From: Arcuatula senhousia
Taxonomy: Eukaryota > Mollusca > Bivalvia > Mytilida > Mytilidae
Reading direction: 5' to 3'
Length of the DNA stretch: 64,000 nt
NCBI GenBank assembly: GCA_963971305.1
Contig: OZ020303.1
Span: 20,147,184 to 20,211,183, forward strand
Shown: positions 22,976 to 34,285 of the stretch, piece by piece
Position numbering within the stretch: position 1 is the stretch's first letter
Layout of the letters: every line of letters starts with the position of its first letter
Made by a program: the position numbers and the translations under genes
The notes under the pieces: model-generated
What the model saw: the letters and a program-made list of their open reading frames with translations, nothing else
The model's database searches: none
What the model was told of the DNA's origin: nothing

Positions 22976-24429
22976 CAGCGTATATTTTACGATTTAAAGA
23001 TAATTGTAAAAGCGAGAGACAATCGAGAAAATACGGACCACTGGAAAGTACCGATATTACGAATTCGTCAATCATATGGATTAGAAATTGCCAAGAGAAT
23101 GCGTTTAGCGATGAAATAGACGAATTAAGATCACCGAACGTTAGAAAGCAGAATTTTCCACGTATAGAACAGTTGCGCTTATTTCTGGACGAGGAATACC
23201 TGTTAAGATGTGAAGGACGGATTCACAATGCGCCACCAAATAATTCTACTAAGTTCCTGTATCTTCTACTGTCAAATCATAGACTGTCCGAGTTGACCGT
23301 TGTAGATGCTCATCACCGATCGTTGCATTCGGAAATAAAAGAGACCGTTACCGTTATAAGACAGAAATATTGGATTCCCGCCATTCGTCAGATAGTGAGA
23401 AAAATTCAGCGTAAATGTGTTACCTGTCGTAAAATAATGGGAAGACCGTATCCTCAAACAGAAACCGCACCGTTACCGAAAATGAGACTTCAAGATGCGC
23501 CACTTTTCACCGCAACAGGAATGGATTTCACTGGAATGCTAAACATTAAAACTTGTCACAAAACCATATCGAAAGCATACATTTGCTTATTCACCTGTGC
23601 CGCCACGAGGGCGATTCATTTAGAAGTCGTTACAAATTTATCGGAAGAGACGATTTTGCAAGCATTTCGAAGATTCACGAGTCGAACACTTGCGACAGAT
23701 ATTTGCATCCGAAAGAGTTCAGCAAGAACTTACCAACAGAGGAATCGAATGGCGACTTATTCCCAAGCGAGCGCCCCGGTTTGGAGGGTTTTGGGAAAGA
23801 CTAATTGGACTGACAAAAACTGTCTACGAAAGGTTTTAGGAAATTCGCTAATAGACCTCGAATCGCTACAACATATTACCACCGAAGTAGAAAGTATATT
23901 GAACGACCGTCGTCCGCTAACTTATGCGTGAAGTGATATTGATGACGAGGAACCGTTAACGCCAGCACATCTTTTATACGGGAGGGGGATAATTACTGTG
24001 CCTAATCAACAAAACATGGACTTTGAAGGTACTCAAATGAAACTTAGTGATGTTTCAAACCGTGCTAAGAGACACTCTTTATTATTACAATATTTTTGGA
24101 CGCGGTGGAGAAATGAATATTTGACGTCGCTAAGAGAGTACTATACTACCGGGGGAAAGACCGACATCAACATTATACGAGGAGACGTCGTACAGATTGA
24201 AGGCGACGGACCGCGCAATACTTGGAAAATCGCAATCATCGAAGAAGTTGTGCGCGGAAACGACGGGATTCCACAAGGCCAATCACGAGGCTATATCCGT
24301 TGGAACTCAGGAGCGAGGATTACTCAGACAAGGAACAGACTTCACACATTCAGCCACGAGATGCAGCATTGCGTGCCCGGACGAAGATCAAAGAATGGAC
24401 GACAAAGAATTAATGGACTGTTAAAGTGA
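22972..24429 (+). pseudogene. BEL/Pao Pol: integrase and DUF5641-like C-terminus
   Basis: The zinc domain has HH near 23311 (AHHRSLHSE) and CVTC near 23416. The catalytic core opens with TATGMDFTGML (first Asp) and continues with CAATRAIHLEVVTNLS. After RRFTS (about 23680) the expected block with the second catalytic Asp is missing; the sequence jumps to what corresponds to the later core, readable in another frame up to RAPRFGGFWERLIGL (about 23765-23810). The frame then returns, passes a stop at 23929 and continues into the DUF5641-like tail (LTPAHLLYGR, VQIEGDGPRNTWKIAIIEEV) to 24429. Confidence 0.8.
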
Positions 24430-24483
24430 TCTAATCTAGAGACTGTTTAATTTCTAAGCGATCACTCAGAGACTGTAATTGGG

Positions 24484-25363
24484 AATACAAATGACAACAA
24501 AGTTCCAGACAATAAATTTTGCTACGCCTGACGCGCGTTTCGTCTATTCAAGACTCATCAGAGGCGCTCTACCAAAAATATTGAAAATGCCAAACACTGT
24601 ATAAATATGAAGAGCATAGAACAGTATAACCAAAAATACCAAAATGGGGAACCAAATTATTACTAAGATAATCAACCTATGTCTGGGGTAGGAAGAACCT
24701 TAGGGTTTAGACAATTTTGAAATTTAGACGGTTAATTTAAAGCTTTGATGTATTCTCCAACTCAAAAAGTGTTGGTGCCGGAGCGGGCTAACCTCGGGGA
24801 ATTTACACTCCACCAGCAGTGCTAACCTTCACGTGTGTTCGAAATACAAATGACAACAAAGTTCCAGACAATAAATTTTGCTACGCCTGACGCGCGTTTC
24901 GTCTATTCAAGACTCATCAGAGGCGCTCTACCAAAAATATTGAAAATGCCAAACACTGTATAAATATGAAGAGCATAGAACAGTATAACCAAAAATACCA
25001 AAATGGGGAACCAAATTATTACTAAGATAATCAACCTATGTCTGGGGTAGGAAGAACCTTAGGGTTTAGACAATTTTGAAATTTAGACGGTTAATTTAAA
25101 GCTTTGATGTATTCTCCAACTCAAAAAGTGTTGGTGCCGGAGCGGGCTAACCTCGGGGAATTTACACTCTACCAGCAGGTCTAACCTTCACGTGTGTTCG
25201 AAATACAAATGACAACAAAGTTCCAGACAATAAATTTTGCTACGCCTGACGCGCGTTTCGTCTATTCAAGACTCATCAGAGGCGCTCTACCAAAAATATT
25301 GAAAATGCCAAACACTGTATAAATATGAAGAGCATAGAACAGTATAACCAAAAATACCAAAAT
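24484..25363 (+). repeat. 359-bp tandem repeat, ~2.45 copies
   Basis: Units start at 24484, 24843 and 25202 (period 359 bp). The third stops after about 162 bp at CCAAAAATACCAAAATG. The copies are nearly identical over long stretches, so the array is young or homogenised. Each contains CTACGCCTGACGCGCG then TTTCGTCTATTCAAGACTC, a motif I recall as widespread in mussel sequences. It lies between the BEL pol end and the 3' LTR. Confidence 0.9.
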
Positions 25364-25482
25364 GAATTCGAATTTTATTATTTTGAAGTACGTCATTTTC
25401 TTATTTCATTTCGTAATCGTATTTTTAAAGACTTTAAAGTTTCGATCATTGTGAAAAGTTTCACTTTTGCGGCCCGGAGAAA

Positions 25483-25546
25483 TATCAGGAACGTCGCGCT
25501 ACACAACGCATTGCAATTTGCCGTAATTTTGTATTGTCGACGTCGA
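25483..25546 (+). repeat. Truncated 3' LTR of BEL/Pao element
   Basis: TATCAGGAACGTCGCGC onward matches 15729-15792 for 64 bp without indels and then diverges. A purine-rich GGAGAAA directly precedes it and could be the polypurine tract. The rest of the LTR is deleted or replaced. Confidence 0.7.
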
Positions 25547-26790
25547 CCAAACTCCTCACAGGTTTATCCATTCGGGTCGTTCCTCACCTCTTTACCAAGT
25601 ACGATTTGATCACACTTCAAATTATACCTTTATTCTGCTTAAGAAACTTTTCTCTTAATTCTAAACTAGTACTGATCATTGAACAGGAAGTAGATAAGTC
25701 ATTGACCTGAAAATTTATCTCACCATATTATGAGACATATACTTTAAGCTGCTTTATAACAAATCAAATCCAAAGCCTAAATTAATAGCAGCTGACTAGA
25801 AATCATACAAAAATAAGCAATTGGACCTATGGTGTCTGGTGTTTGAAAACGACAATGGGAAAATGATGGACAGATGCCAAATGATGACAAAAAATAACTT
25901 ATTTAATTTTTCAAATATTAATGAATTTAAAAGTGAGAATGGCACAGGCACTTTATGTTCCAACTCCCAATGACCTGCTAGAAGTTGAATGTGTTGCATT
26001 GAACAGGAACTGATTATCTTTTGAGCACCAGAGTTTACTCTTGGGTTATTAGTTTAACATGTTCCTTTTTTCTTCAGTTGCTGTTTTTGTTGATGCAGCA
26101 TTGCTGTGTCATAATGTCTGTCAAACCATTAGTTTTCATATCTACTTCATGCCTTTTAATATGTAGTACATTCTTCTTCTTTTAATCTGCCAATGATAAA
26201 GAAACAATTCAAGTTTGAGGAAACATACAAAAATTAACAATTCTTCTGCAATGTAATAGATGTTGTTTATTTTCAGAAATCAACTGGTACTGGTCAAGAT
26301 ATGAACTGATACAATGGTGTACAAACAACTACTTTATTATTGCACAATAAGTATTATTTATGAGGTGTAATATCTTAATGATTTTCACATACATGTAGAA
26401 CAAAACATGCTCATCTGGTTGAAATACATTTTTTTGTAATTCTAACTACCACTACTATTAAATACATGTTGCATTTGAAATATGCAAAGGTAATTGTATT
26501 TGAGAAACATTTCTTTAATTCTAAAGTAAATAAACATCTAAAAAGCAACTTGGCTAATAAATACAAAAATACTCTCATAAAACAATGCAATTAATTTAGG
26601 AAATATGAATCTGAAGTCTTCCAATTTTAGAATTAAAATGTAAAAATTTCAATTATTTAAGAAAAGTAACATTTTCAACATTTACAAGAACATGCAATAC
26701 ATGCAGAACTATACATAATGTATGGCTTTAGGTAGAAATAAACAAGAATAATTTTGGTCTAGTTCAATGTTTCAAAATCAAGGGAACTTG
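25547..26790. other. No gene seen; module-repeat unit and 3' flank of RecQ-like gene
   Basis: Holds one diverged module-repeat unit at 25683-25800 (GAACAGGAAGTAGATAAGTC ... GAGACATATACTTTAAGCTG). The rest is AT-rich and includes the presumed 3' UTR of the minus-strand helicase. Confidence 0.5.
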
Positions 26791-27630
26791 TTACACATGC
26801 AAGTCATCAACAACTTGAATAAGAAGACAGTCCTCACATTTACAAGTTTTCTCACAAATATTGCAACAAAGACAACCTTGAGGACTGATGTCTGATTTTG
26901 TAAAAGAGAAGCTTTGTAACATACATTCTCTTAGGCAAGAATCAGAATTGCAATATTCAATAATGTCATCACTTATTCCCAACAAATTTTTGGAAATATC
27001 AGCTTTGTTAAAATATAAAGTTGCTGTTGCAGGTTGCCCCCTACGACCCGCACGCCCTATTTCCTGCAAGTAATTGGTAAGCTTTCGTGGCGGTTTACAA
27101 TGAATAATATGACAGACTGCAGGAGGGTCAAAGCCCATACCAATGACACTTGTTGTAAAAATCAATCTGAACCTTGGACATGCAGTTTGCAGATCGGCAA
27201 TAATGCATGACACAACTTCATCATCTTGATTGGAATATAAGCAGCAAAACATGGCATTGCTCAAGTTGGTATCCTTCAATCCAAATACAAAATAAGCATT
27301 AGCCATGGCACAAGATATGTATTCCATTGGCATAAACATTAAAGTAACAGGGAAATTCTCTTTTAACTTTAACAGTTTATCAACACTGTCTTTAAATATC
27401 TCCTCCATTACAGTAGTTGAATCCCCTTTATCTTTTTTTCCACAATCAATTTCAGATTTGGTTTGTCAGGACTAACAGCTATATAGGCATATTTATCAAT
27501 AAGTAAGCCATTTGTTATGTTCTTTATATTCACCTTGTTTAAGGTTCCACTCAAGCAGACAACTGGTGATAGAGGAAAGAAAGACCTCAGTAAATGAAGT
27601 TGGCTAAAGCTTTTGCGGAAGTCTTTTCCC
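26791..27630 (-). CDS. RecQ-like DNA helicase, 3' terminal exon
   Basis: The acceptor CTAAAAAA/TTTTTTAG lies directly before 27630. In order: KDFRKSFSQLHLLRSFFPLS, VVCLSGTLN (motif III region), NFPVTLMFMPMEYI (motif IV region), FRLIFTTSVIGMGFDPPAVC (motif V) and YLQEIGRAGRRG (motif VI, arginine finger). A Cys-rich tail follows (CNSDSCLREC ... CLCCNICEKTCKCEDC) resembling the RecQ zinc-binding subdomain. RecQ helicases unwind DNA 3'-5' using ATP. The frame changes within a 7-A run at about 27432-27439, between IVEKK and the downstream KGDSTTVMEE, possibly an assembly error. No HRDC domain is seen. Confidence 0.8.
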
Positions 27631-30600
27631 CTAAAAAATATCAAGAAATAATATTTATTAATAACCCTTCAATAAAAAAAATTTTTAAAGCATGTGCATA
27701 GTGGAAACAATTTATACATGTAATATATACATACACAAAGATAAGAATATTATGTAGTTTCTATGTAATAATACATGTGTATTTATCTAGTAAGTTATTG
27801 GATTATTCAATCAGGAAAAGAAGACATGATATGATAAACTTTCATACATGTATTTCCAAAATAATAATAAGTTCAATATCTATAAATGATTACAAAAAGT
27901 TGAGACAAGTTTTCTCTATGAACTTTCAGAGATTTTAACCAAATACTGATATAGAAGTCAGACTCATGTACAATGAGCAAATCACTGAATGATATCTTTC
28001 AAATATGTATGTTTTCTTAAGTAATACTAGAAGAAACCCGCGAATTCGCGGAGAAATCAATCGTCGCGTTGCTTTAAAAAATAGACCACACAATAAAAAT
28101 CTTGCATTTACATGACCTTACATGGTTGTACTAATTGCAAATTAAAATTTCTACGGTATTATTCTACTCTAAATAAGTTTTTGGTTTATTATATTGTTTG
28201 TTACCCCACCTGCAAATCAAACAAATGCCAAGTGACAGGATAAGCTTCAATCATGGAAGTAAGATTATATTACTTCCATGCTTCAATCAATCGATACCCA
28301 ATTTTCTCAATTTATTGACATCATTGAGCCTAATTTTACATGTAGAAAAAAAACTACAATCTGATAAATTTTAATTTTTTTTATCAAGTTTTTATCAATT
28401 CACAATTTAGACGGTAAAACATTTTATTAATCTATTATTTAAAATCTTTTAAATATTTAGCAGAATTAATGGAAAAGTTTTGTGGTTTTTTTTGTAATTG
28501 TCTGAAAACTTGGGAACAAATCTTAAACATTGAAAAAAAGGCCGGGGGGACCAAAACATCGAACCGGCACTGAAGATATATTAAATCATACAAATTTACA
28601 TCTTTTTAAATGTGCTACGCGAAAATTAAGGTTATTCCCCAATAAACAAAATATCTTACAGTCAATTTTAAATAAACATTAAGCAAGAAATTTAGTGTTA
28701 AAAACAACACATTAAGACCGATTATCTTATGCGGAGTAAATTATCAAGCGGTAATTCAGTTTTTTTAATCTGTTGGAAAATATTCCCAATTTCTTGGTCG
28801 AGCATATCACTGCATTCTACCTAAATTAATTTATTGCGTGATGAACAGTCATGGCGTTGAGAAAATCGATGTTTTCTTTCCTATTTTACCTCTACACGTT
28901 CTACTAATTTGTTAGTATTTTTTAAGGATAATATCTCGATTGATTAAATAATCCTGTAACAATTTATAACCTTTTTTTCATTTTCAGATAAAGAAAAAAC
29001 TTTTTAGTCTCGGGCGCCAAATACCCGGTCGGGCGCTTCCTATCGCTTTTTAGTATGACTGTTCATAGTGTAATTCCGGAACGATGACGGCTATAGCATT
29101 TCCGGATCAATTAATTAGGTTAATTACCAAACTGCAGACATAATTGCATATGTGCTAATTAAATTTTCAAAGGGCACAACCATCCCCTATTTTTGATATA
29201 TGAAGTTTTGTCGTAGCATTTGTCATTAAGTCTGCAACCCGCTTAGGAAAATCGATGTTTTCTTTCCTATTTTACCTCTACACGTACTACTAATTTGTTA
29301 GTATTTTTTAAGGATAACATCTCGATTGATTAAATAATCCTGTAACAATTTATAACCTTTTTTTCATTTTCAGATAAAGAAAAAACTTTTTAGTCTCGGG
29401 CGCCAAATACCCGGTCGGGCGCTTCCTATCGCTTTTTAGTTAGGCTGGTACCCCGCTGTTATCTGAAGATGAACAGTAGGGAGCCGGTTGCCAGCTTACT
29501 TTTTAGTATGACTGTTCATAGTGTAATTCCGGAACGATGACGGCTATAGCATTTCCGGATCAATTAATTAGGTTAATTACCAAACTGCAGACATAATTGC
29601 ATATGTGCTAATTAAATTTTCAAAGGGCACAACCATCCCCTATTTTTGATATATGAAGCTTTGTCGTAGCATTTGTCATTAAGGCTGCAACCCGGCTAAC
29701 AAAAAACGCTTCGTTATTTTAGTAGTATAAGATTTTTCGAAATGTAAAGAAATAATACCTTGTACAAGCAAGAATACTTCACATTCCATATTAACCATGA
29801 CCTTCATAAAGACAAGTACAATTTCCTTTGACATCAGAGTTGGCCAGAAATACTCTTCATACTTACTATAAGACTTGGCATACATGTACCATAAAATGAG
29901 TAAATATAATATAACTCTCTAAGCTGTTACCCTGTATCTTCAAATACAATTCTAAAATATCCTTGGAAAAAATAATTAAAACACATGTGAAGTTAACAAT
30001 AATGTATTCAAAAATTTTCAGACTCTTAATGCTTAGCAATTGCAGTGCTCTGAGATACTTATTTCATCTTTTAAACCAAAATGAAAAATTTCTGTATTCT
30101 CAAAATAATTTCATATTACTTAAAATTTCAACCAGGATATATTACCTGATTATATTGAAGAAAGAATACTTTGAAACCTAAATACTGACTAAGTCATGAA
30201 GGACTGCATCAGCAAAAATTGAAGTGAAATCTTGCAAGCTTTGCATTATTCTAGGCTATTTAATTTGTCTACTAAATTTTCAAAGGCTAAGCAAGACACT
30301 GTTCACATAAACTTGTTGATAGACAGAATAATAGAAAGCTCAAGGGCAATTACATTTTTTGATTAGGGAACTCATAAATTTATACATTTGTAGCCAAGAA
30401 AATGTTAGCTATGCATATTGAGTCTGAAATAAAAAAAATAAAAAAGTTTAAACTCGTAAATCATTATTAAGTTAGACTGTAAATAGCTGCGAAAAAAAAT
30501 AAAGAGCCTATTGAAATGAAAATATACTTGTGTATGCTACTACACAATATTCAAATAATTATCAAAATATGGACGTTTTTTTTCCACTGACTGAGTATGA

Positions 30601-30671
30601 GCTATTTTAAAACAGTACCTTAACAATGATCTACTGCAAACCAGAAACCTTTAAAAGAAGGAAATTTTTAC
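27631..30671 (-). other. Intron of the RecQ-like gene
   Basis: Apart from the duplication at 28861-29693, AT-rich non-coding DNA. A minus-strand frame at 29679-29885 shows no domain. Confidence 0.6.
28861..29693. repeat. Direct duplication, 380 and 447 bp
   Basis: Copies at 28861-29240 and 29247-29693 run from GAAAATCGATGTTTTC to CATTAAG.CTGCAACCC and are nearly identical. The second has an extra ~66 bp after CGCTTTTTAG, starting TAGGCTGGTACCCCGC and ending CAGCTTACTTTTTAG, so the same CTTTTTAG word bounds the extra segment. It lies in an intron of the RecQ-like gene. Confidence 0.85.
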
Positions 30672-30816
30672 CAATCATCAATTTTGTGGCATTCATCTAT
30701 TACAACGGCCCCTATTTTTGCTTTAAGGGAATCAAGGACTTTGATCCCAAGTTCTGCCTTTATAATGGCCTCTGGATGTGCCAAAATTATCCTGCTCTTA
30801 CCAACAGCTTCTAATA
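30672..30816 (-). CDS. RecQ-like DNA helicase, DEAH-box exon
   Basis: A 145-bp exon on the minus strand: acceptor TTCAAG before 30816, donor GATTG|GTAAAAAT at 30672. It encodes GKSRIILAHPEAIIKAELGI and, near its 3' end, IGAVVIDECHKIDDW, which is Walker B/motif II (DECH). The phase joins exactly to the exon at 27630: DDW is completed by its first base and followed by GKDFRKSF, as in RecQ proteins. The 3.0-kb intron between them contains a duplicated repeat at 28861-29693. Confidence 0.8.
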
Positions 30817-31541
30817 CTTGAATTATAATAAATATTAATTTTAACATGAAAATTCAGTAAAAGGCTGAAGGGCTTCTCCTCTAAAAGGGATTCGATCCCA
30901 CACCACCCTTCAATTTTAATGATCTGATTAAATTTAAAGGAACAAAAACTATTACCTTATTGTCGATATATTAAGCAAAAGTTATAATTTAATATATTGA
31001 ACATAATTTTATCCATAAGCATATTCTTGATCATGTTATTTCTGAAAAATATATGCATGTAGATATAAATGTATACAAATTAATGTACAAATCAAATGCT
31101 CATTTATTCAACATTATTCCTATTCATGACTAATTGTATTTTTTAATGAGTTACAGTATGAAACACTTTGTATCAATGTGCTGTTGATAAACGCTCAGAT
31201 CAACTAAATAAATTTATCTATTTTGAGGATATTAAATTAAAACACACATCAAATTAAAATCAGATCACTAAACATGCTCAAGAAGAGGATAACCCTTCAC
31301 TGATTTTCAAGTTGTTGTACAAATGATCTCTATGACATAATTTCAAGTTAACATTCGAAAACACTGACATATAAAAATGCAATGATATAGTATAAGTATT
31401 ATGTCAAGTGAGTGTCGTTTTTTTAATTTGTTATTTAATTGTGAAATGATAAAATATTTATCATATTATAATGTATATGTTTTATAACATACAGATAATA
31501 TAATGACATGCAACTGTTAGGCAGAATAATTTACAACATAC

Positions 31542-31684
31542 TGTTGCAGTCGTCTTCAAACATATTGGTGCAATTCTGAGATAGAGCTACTACAGGAATC
31601 CCCAACTTTTCGATTTTTTTCTTTCTGTTCTTTGATGATTGCTGTTAATGGCAACACCACAATTACTTTCTCAGGTTTGTTACA
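31542..31684 (-). CDS. RecQ-like DNA helicase, motif Ia exon
   Basis: Minus-strand exon with acceptor TTTTCTCCAG before 31684 and donor A|GTATGT at 31542. It encodes CNKPEKVIVVLPLTAIIKEQ (RecQ motif Ia: VxxPLxAIxxEQ) and, after a 7-A run at about 31614-31620 that changes the frame, EKLGIPVVALSQNCTNMFED. It splices in phase to 30816. I could not find an exon with Walker A (motif I) further upstream up to 38 kb, so the gene is either 5'-truncated or its first exons have been displaced by insertions at 32.4-37.7 kb. Confidence 0.7.
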
Positions 31685-32388
31685 CTGGAGAAAAAATATC
31701 TACAAAATATGTATGTTAAAAATAGATTACAAGAAGCTAGTATATAATCAAACAATGTTACTGTTATTTTAACCCTGAAAATCATCTGACAAACAGATTT
31801 TGATTTTTGAGTGTCCTCAGCGAGGATCGAACTATATAGCTATAAATAGACCATTCATTAAAGAACAGATTACACATATATTTTATATATATTCAAGACA
31901 AAACATGTATCAAAATCTTCTTGTTCTTTTCTTTAATATAGACTATTGATTAGTATATAGCCTTTATATGTTATTTTTTTTATGAACTATTGATTAGTAT
32001 ATATAGGTTATTTTTTATGAAATAAATGTGATAGTTTGATATCTATAGTTTTTAGTTGTTCTTATTGTTGATGTATTTCATGTATTTTACATGTTCTGTA
32101 AAGTGGATAGAGTAGTTGTATCATATAATGTGCTTCATAAATGTTTTAATAATAATATAAATTATAAAATGTTAACTGCCAAGCCAAATACAATAATAGG
32201 TTTTGTTCCAATCATCCAGCTGACCCTCAACTTTTTTCAATCCTGTCAAATACAAATTATAATATGCATTTCCAACCGGCCCTAGTATTGTTGCCTGCCT
32301 TTTCATTTATCATCATTTCAAAAACTCACTTCCTATCTCTGTAATGTTAAGTCACAAAATCTTTAACACTTTCAGCCCTAAATAATCA
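31685..32388. other. No gene seen
   Basis: AT-rich; searched on the minus strand for the missing Walker A exon of the RecQ-like gene without success. Confidence 0.4.
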
Positions 32389-32398
32389 TTTCTCGCGG

Positions 32399-33647
32399 GC
32401 ATACTATAAAACCTGGCCTGGCCTCACTGGCTTCGCCTGGCCTGGCTTCATGTCGAGGTTTCTTTAGCCTGGCCTGGCTTCATTGGCTTGGCTTGGCTTG
32501 GCCTGGCTTGGCTTCATTGGCCTGGCCTGGCCTCTGAAATTGGCACAGCTTCAATTTTCAATTTGATTTGTATAATTAATTTATGCATGTTTTATTTATT
32601 TAATGATGACCAATGGAAACATTTAAATACTTTAATCTACTTGTTATTGTTTGACTAGGCTGTGATGAGAGAATACATTATCAGTTTTATCAGATACCCA
32701 TCTGACTCTGTAACAGGGCAGTCTGAGTTTCAAAGCATTTTGTGTAATAAAAGAGTACTCCAAATTTTGTACATGTATCTAAATAAAGAAATATAGATAT
32801 CCTTTTTTTTAATTTTTAATAAACATTTTTGTTTGAAGTAATGCTTGTACACTGTTCATAAGATAACTGTTTATCATGATCTTAGTTCCGCTCATTCAGT
32901 TTTTAATTAAAATATCATTTCTAAAGTGTGCAACTTAAGACAATTAAAAGTGTCTCTTTTAATCCATTAGCTTTGAAATATTGTTACACTTTAGCAGATA
33001 AGATCAGATAGGCAAAGAATTTGTCAGTTTTTACTGGGAACTAGTACAGAATGTTTATTTCCAGTAATAAAATGATAGAGATGGATAATATATTACACAC
33101 TAACTGTATAAAATTATAAGGATTAAGACATTATGAATAATTTTAAAAAGTGGGTCCATTTTTTAGTACCATACCATAGAATTTATACCATGGTATATTT
33201 TTGGTGTAATAAGAGTTATAGATTTCTGATTGTTATAAACTAATTTTAAATCTTTCAAACATCTATTGCAGCTCATACAAAATTTGAAATACCGGTACTT
33301 TTAATACACAAAATGCTTTGAAACTCAGACTGCCCTGTTACAGAGTCAGATGGGTATCTGATAAAACTGATAATGTATTCTCTCATCACAACCTAGTCAA
33401 ACAATAACAAGTAGATTAAAGTATTTAAATGTTTCCATTGGTCATCATCATGCATAAATTAATACATGCAATACAAATCAAATTGAAAACTGAAGCTGTG
33501 CTAATTTTCAGAGGCCAGGCCAGGCCAATGAAACCAAGCCAGGCCAAGCTAATGAAGCCAGGCCAGGCCAAAGAAGCCTCGACATGAAGCCAGGCCAGGC
33601 CAGGCCAGGCCAAGCCAATGAGGCCAGGCCAGGTTTTATAGTATGCC
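32399..33647. mobile_element. Foldback (Mutator-like) element with GGCCAGGCC arms
   Basis: Terminal inverted repeats of about 340 bp: left arm 32399 to about 32745, right arm about 33305 to 33647. The outer ends are GCATACTATAAAACCTGGCC and its inverse, followed inward by minisatellite-like GGCCTGGCC/GGCTTGGCC tracts, then a conserved non-repetitive arm containing GTATCTGATAAAACTGATAA. TTTCTCGCGG occurs on both sides (32389-32398 and 33648-33657), a 10-bp target duplication, which points to the Mutator superfamily (9-11 bp). No transposase. Frames full of GLAWPGL residues are translations of the arm. Confidence 0.8.
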
Positions 33648-33657
33648 TTTCTCGCGG

Positions 33658-34067
33658 CATTTCACTGCCGAGAATATTTCTGCACGAGCAGACTGCCAGA
33701 CAGGAATTAATTTCCACTTGGTGCTCACTGACAACGTGTGTTTTTGAATTTCACTGTTTACAAGACAACTAGCGTGTTTTATGACACGAAACTTACCAGT
33801 TTCTTATTAAAGTAACATGGCAACATGATCAGTATTATTCCAAAAAGATTGATTCAAGACTTTCAGATTTTGTATAAGTTATTTTCGGGATTTTCACGGA
33901 GATCTTAAGTTTTACATGGGGTTGATGTTTCAACTCATATTTTCTTGTGAATTCGTGATGTGCTGTCCACATACATTAGTAAAAATGTATATAAAAGCGA
34001 TTGAAGATCAAGTGTTGCATGAAAACTCATTAGAAATAATTTATTTTACGTTTTATTTCAACACTGT
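33658..34067. other. No gene seen
   Basis: Unique-looking sequence after the foldback element; no domain recognised on either strand. Confidence 0.4.
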
Positions 34068-34285
34068 AACCACAGGCACTTGTTGACTATCAAAAATAAA
34101 GGGGGTAGTATGTATAAGTGGGAGAAGGTAGGACTTCTGACCATAGGCACCTCCCTTCAAATGACATTTTCTGGGGAAAAAACACATTCCCTGCCTTTCC
34201 GGTCGCCACCAATCGATCGGTGGGGTATTTTCCTTCACAAATATATCAATTATATTCCTTCCACCTTAACAGTACCTCTCAAAAA

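Larger units (their letters stand above)
15729..25546 (+). mobile_element. BEL/Pao LTR retrotransposon, decayed and nested
   Basis: LTR starts at 15729 and 25483 match over 64 bp without indels. Between them, in order: primer site, Gag with the DUF1759-type domain, a zinc-knuckle region, DUF1758-type aspartic protease, RT with a YVDN active site, RNase H, integrase with an HHCC zinc domain, and a DUF5641-like end. This order and the YVDN box are BEL/Pao features. Secondary insertions are a LINE at 16765-19880 and a 359-bp tandem array at 24484-25363. The 3' LTR is cut short after 64 bp. Stops, frameshifts and a deletion in integrase make the copy inactive. Confidence 0.85.

Noticed and set aside
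24484..25363. CRISPR-like array
   Set aside because: 359-bp contiguous units without spacers, in a clearly eukaryotic, intron-containing window.
30626..30814. Plus-strand 62-codon frame
   Set aside because: Shadow of the RecQ-like DECH exon on the minus strand.
33425..33717. Minus-strand frames rich in GLAWPGL repeats
   Set aside because: Translation of the GGCCAGGCC arm of the foldback element, open because the arm is repetitive.
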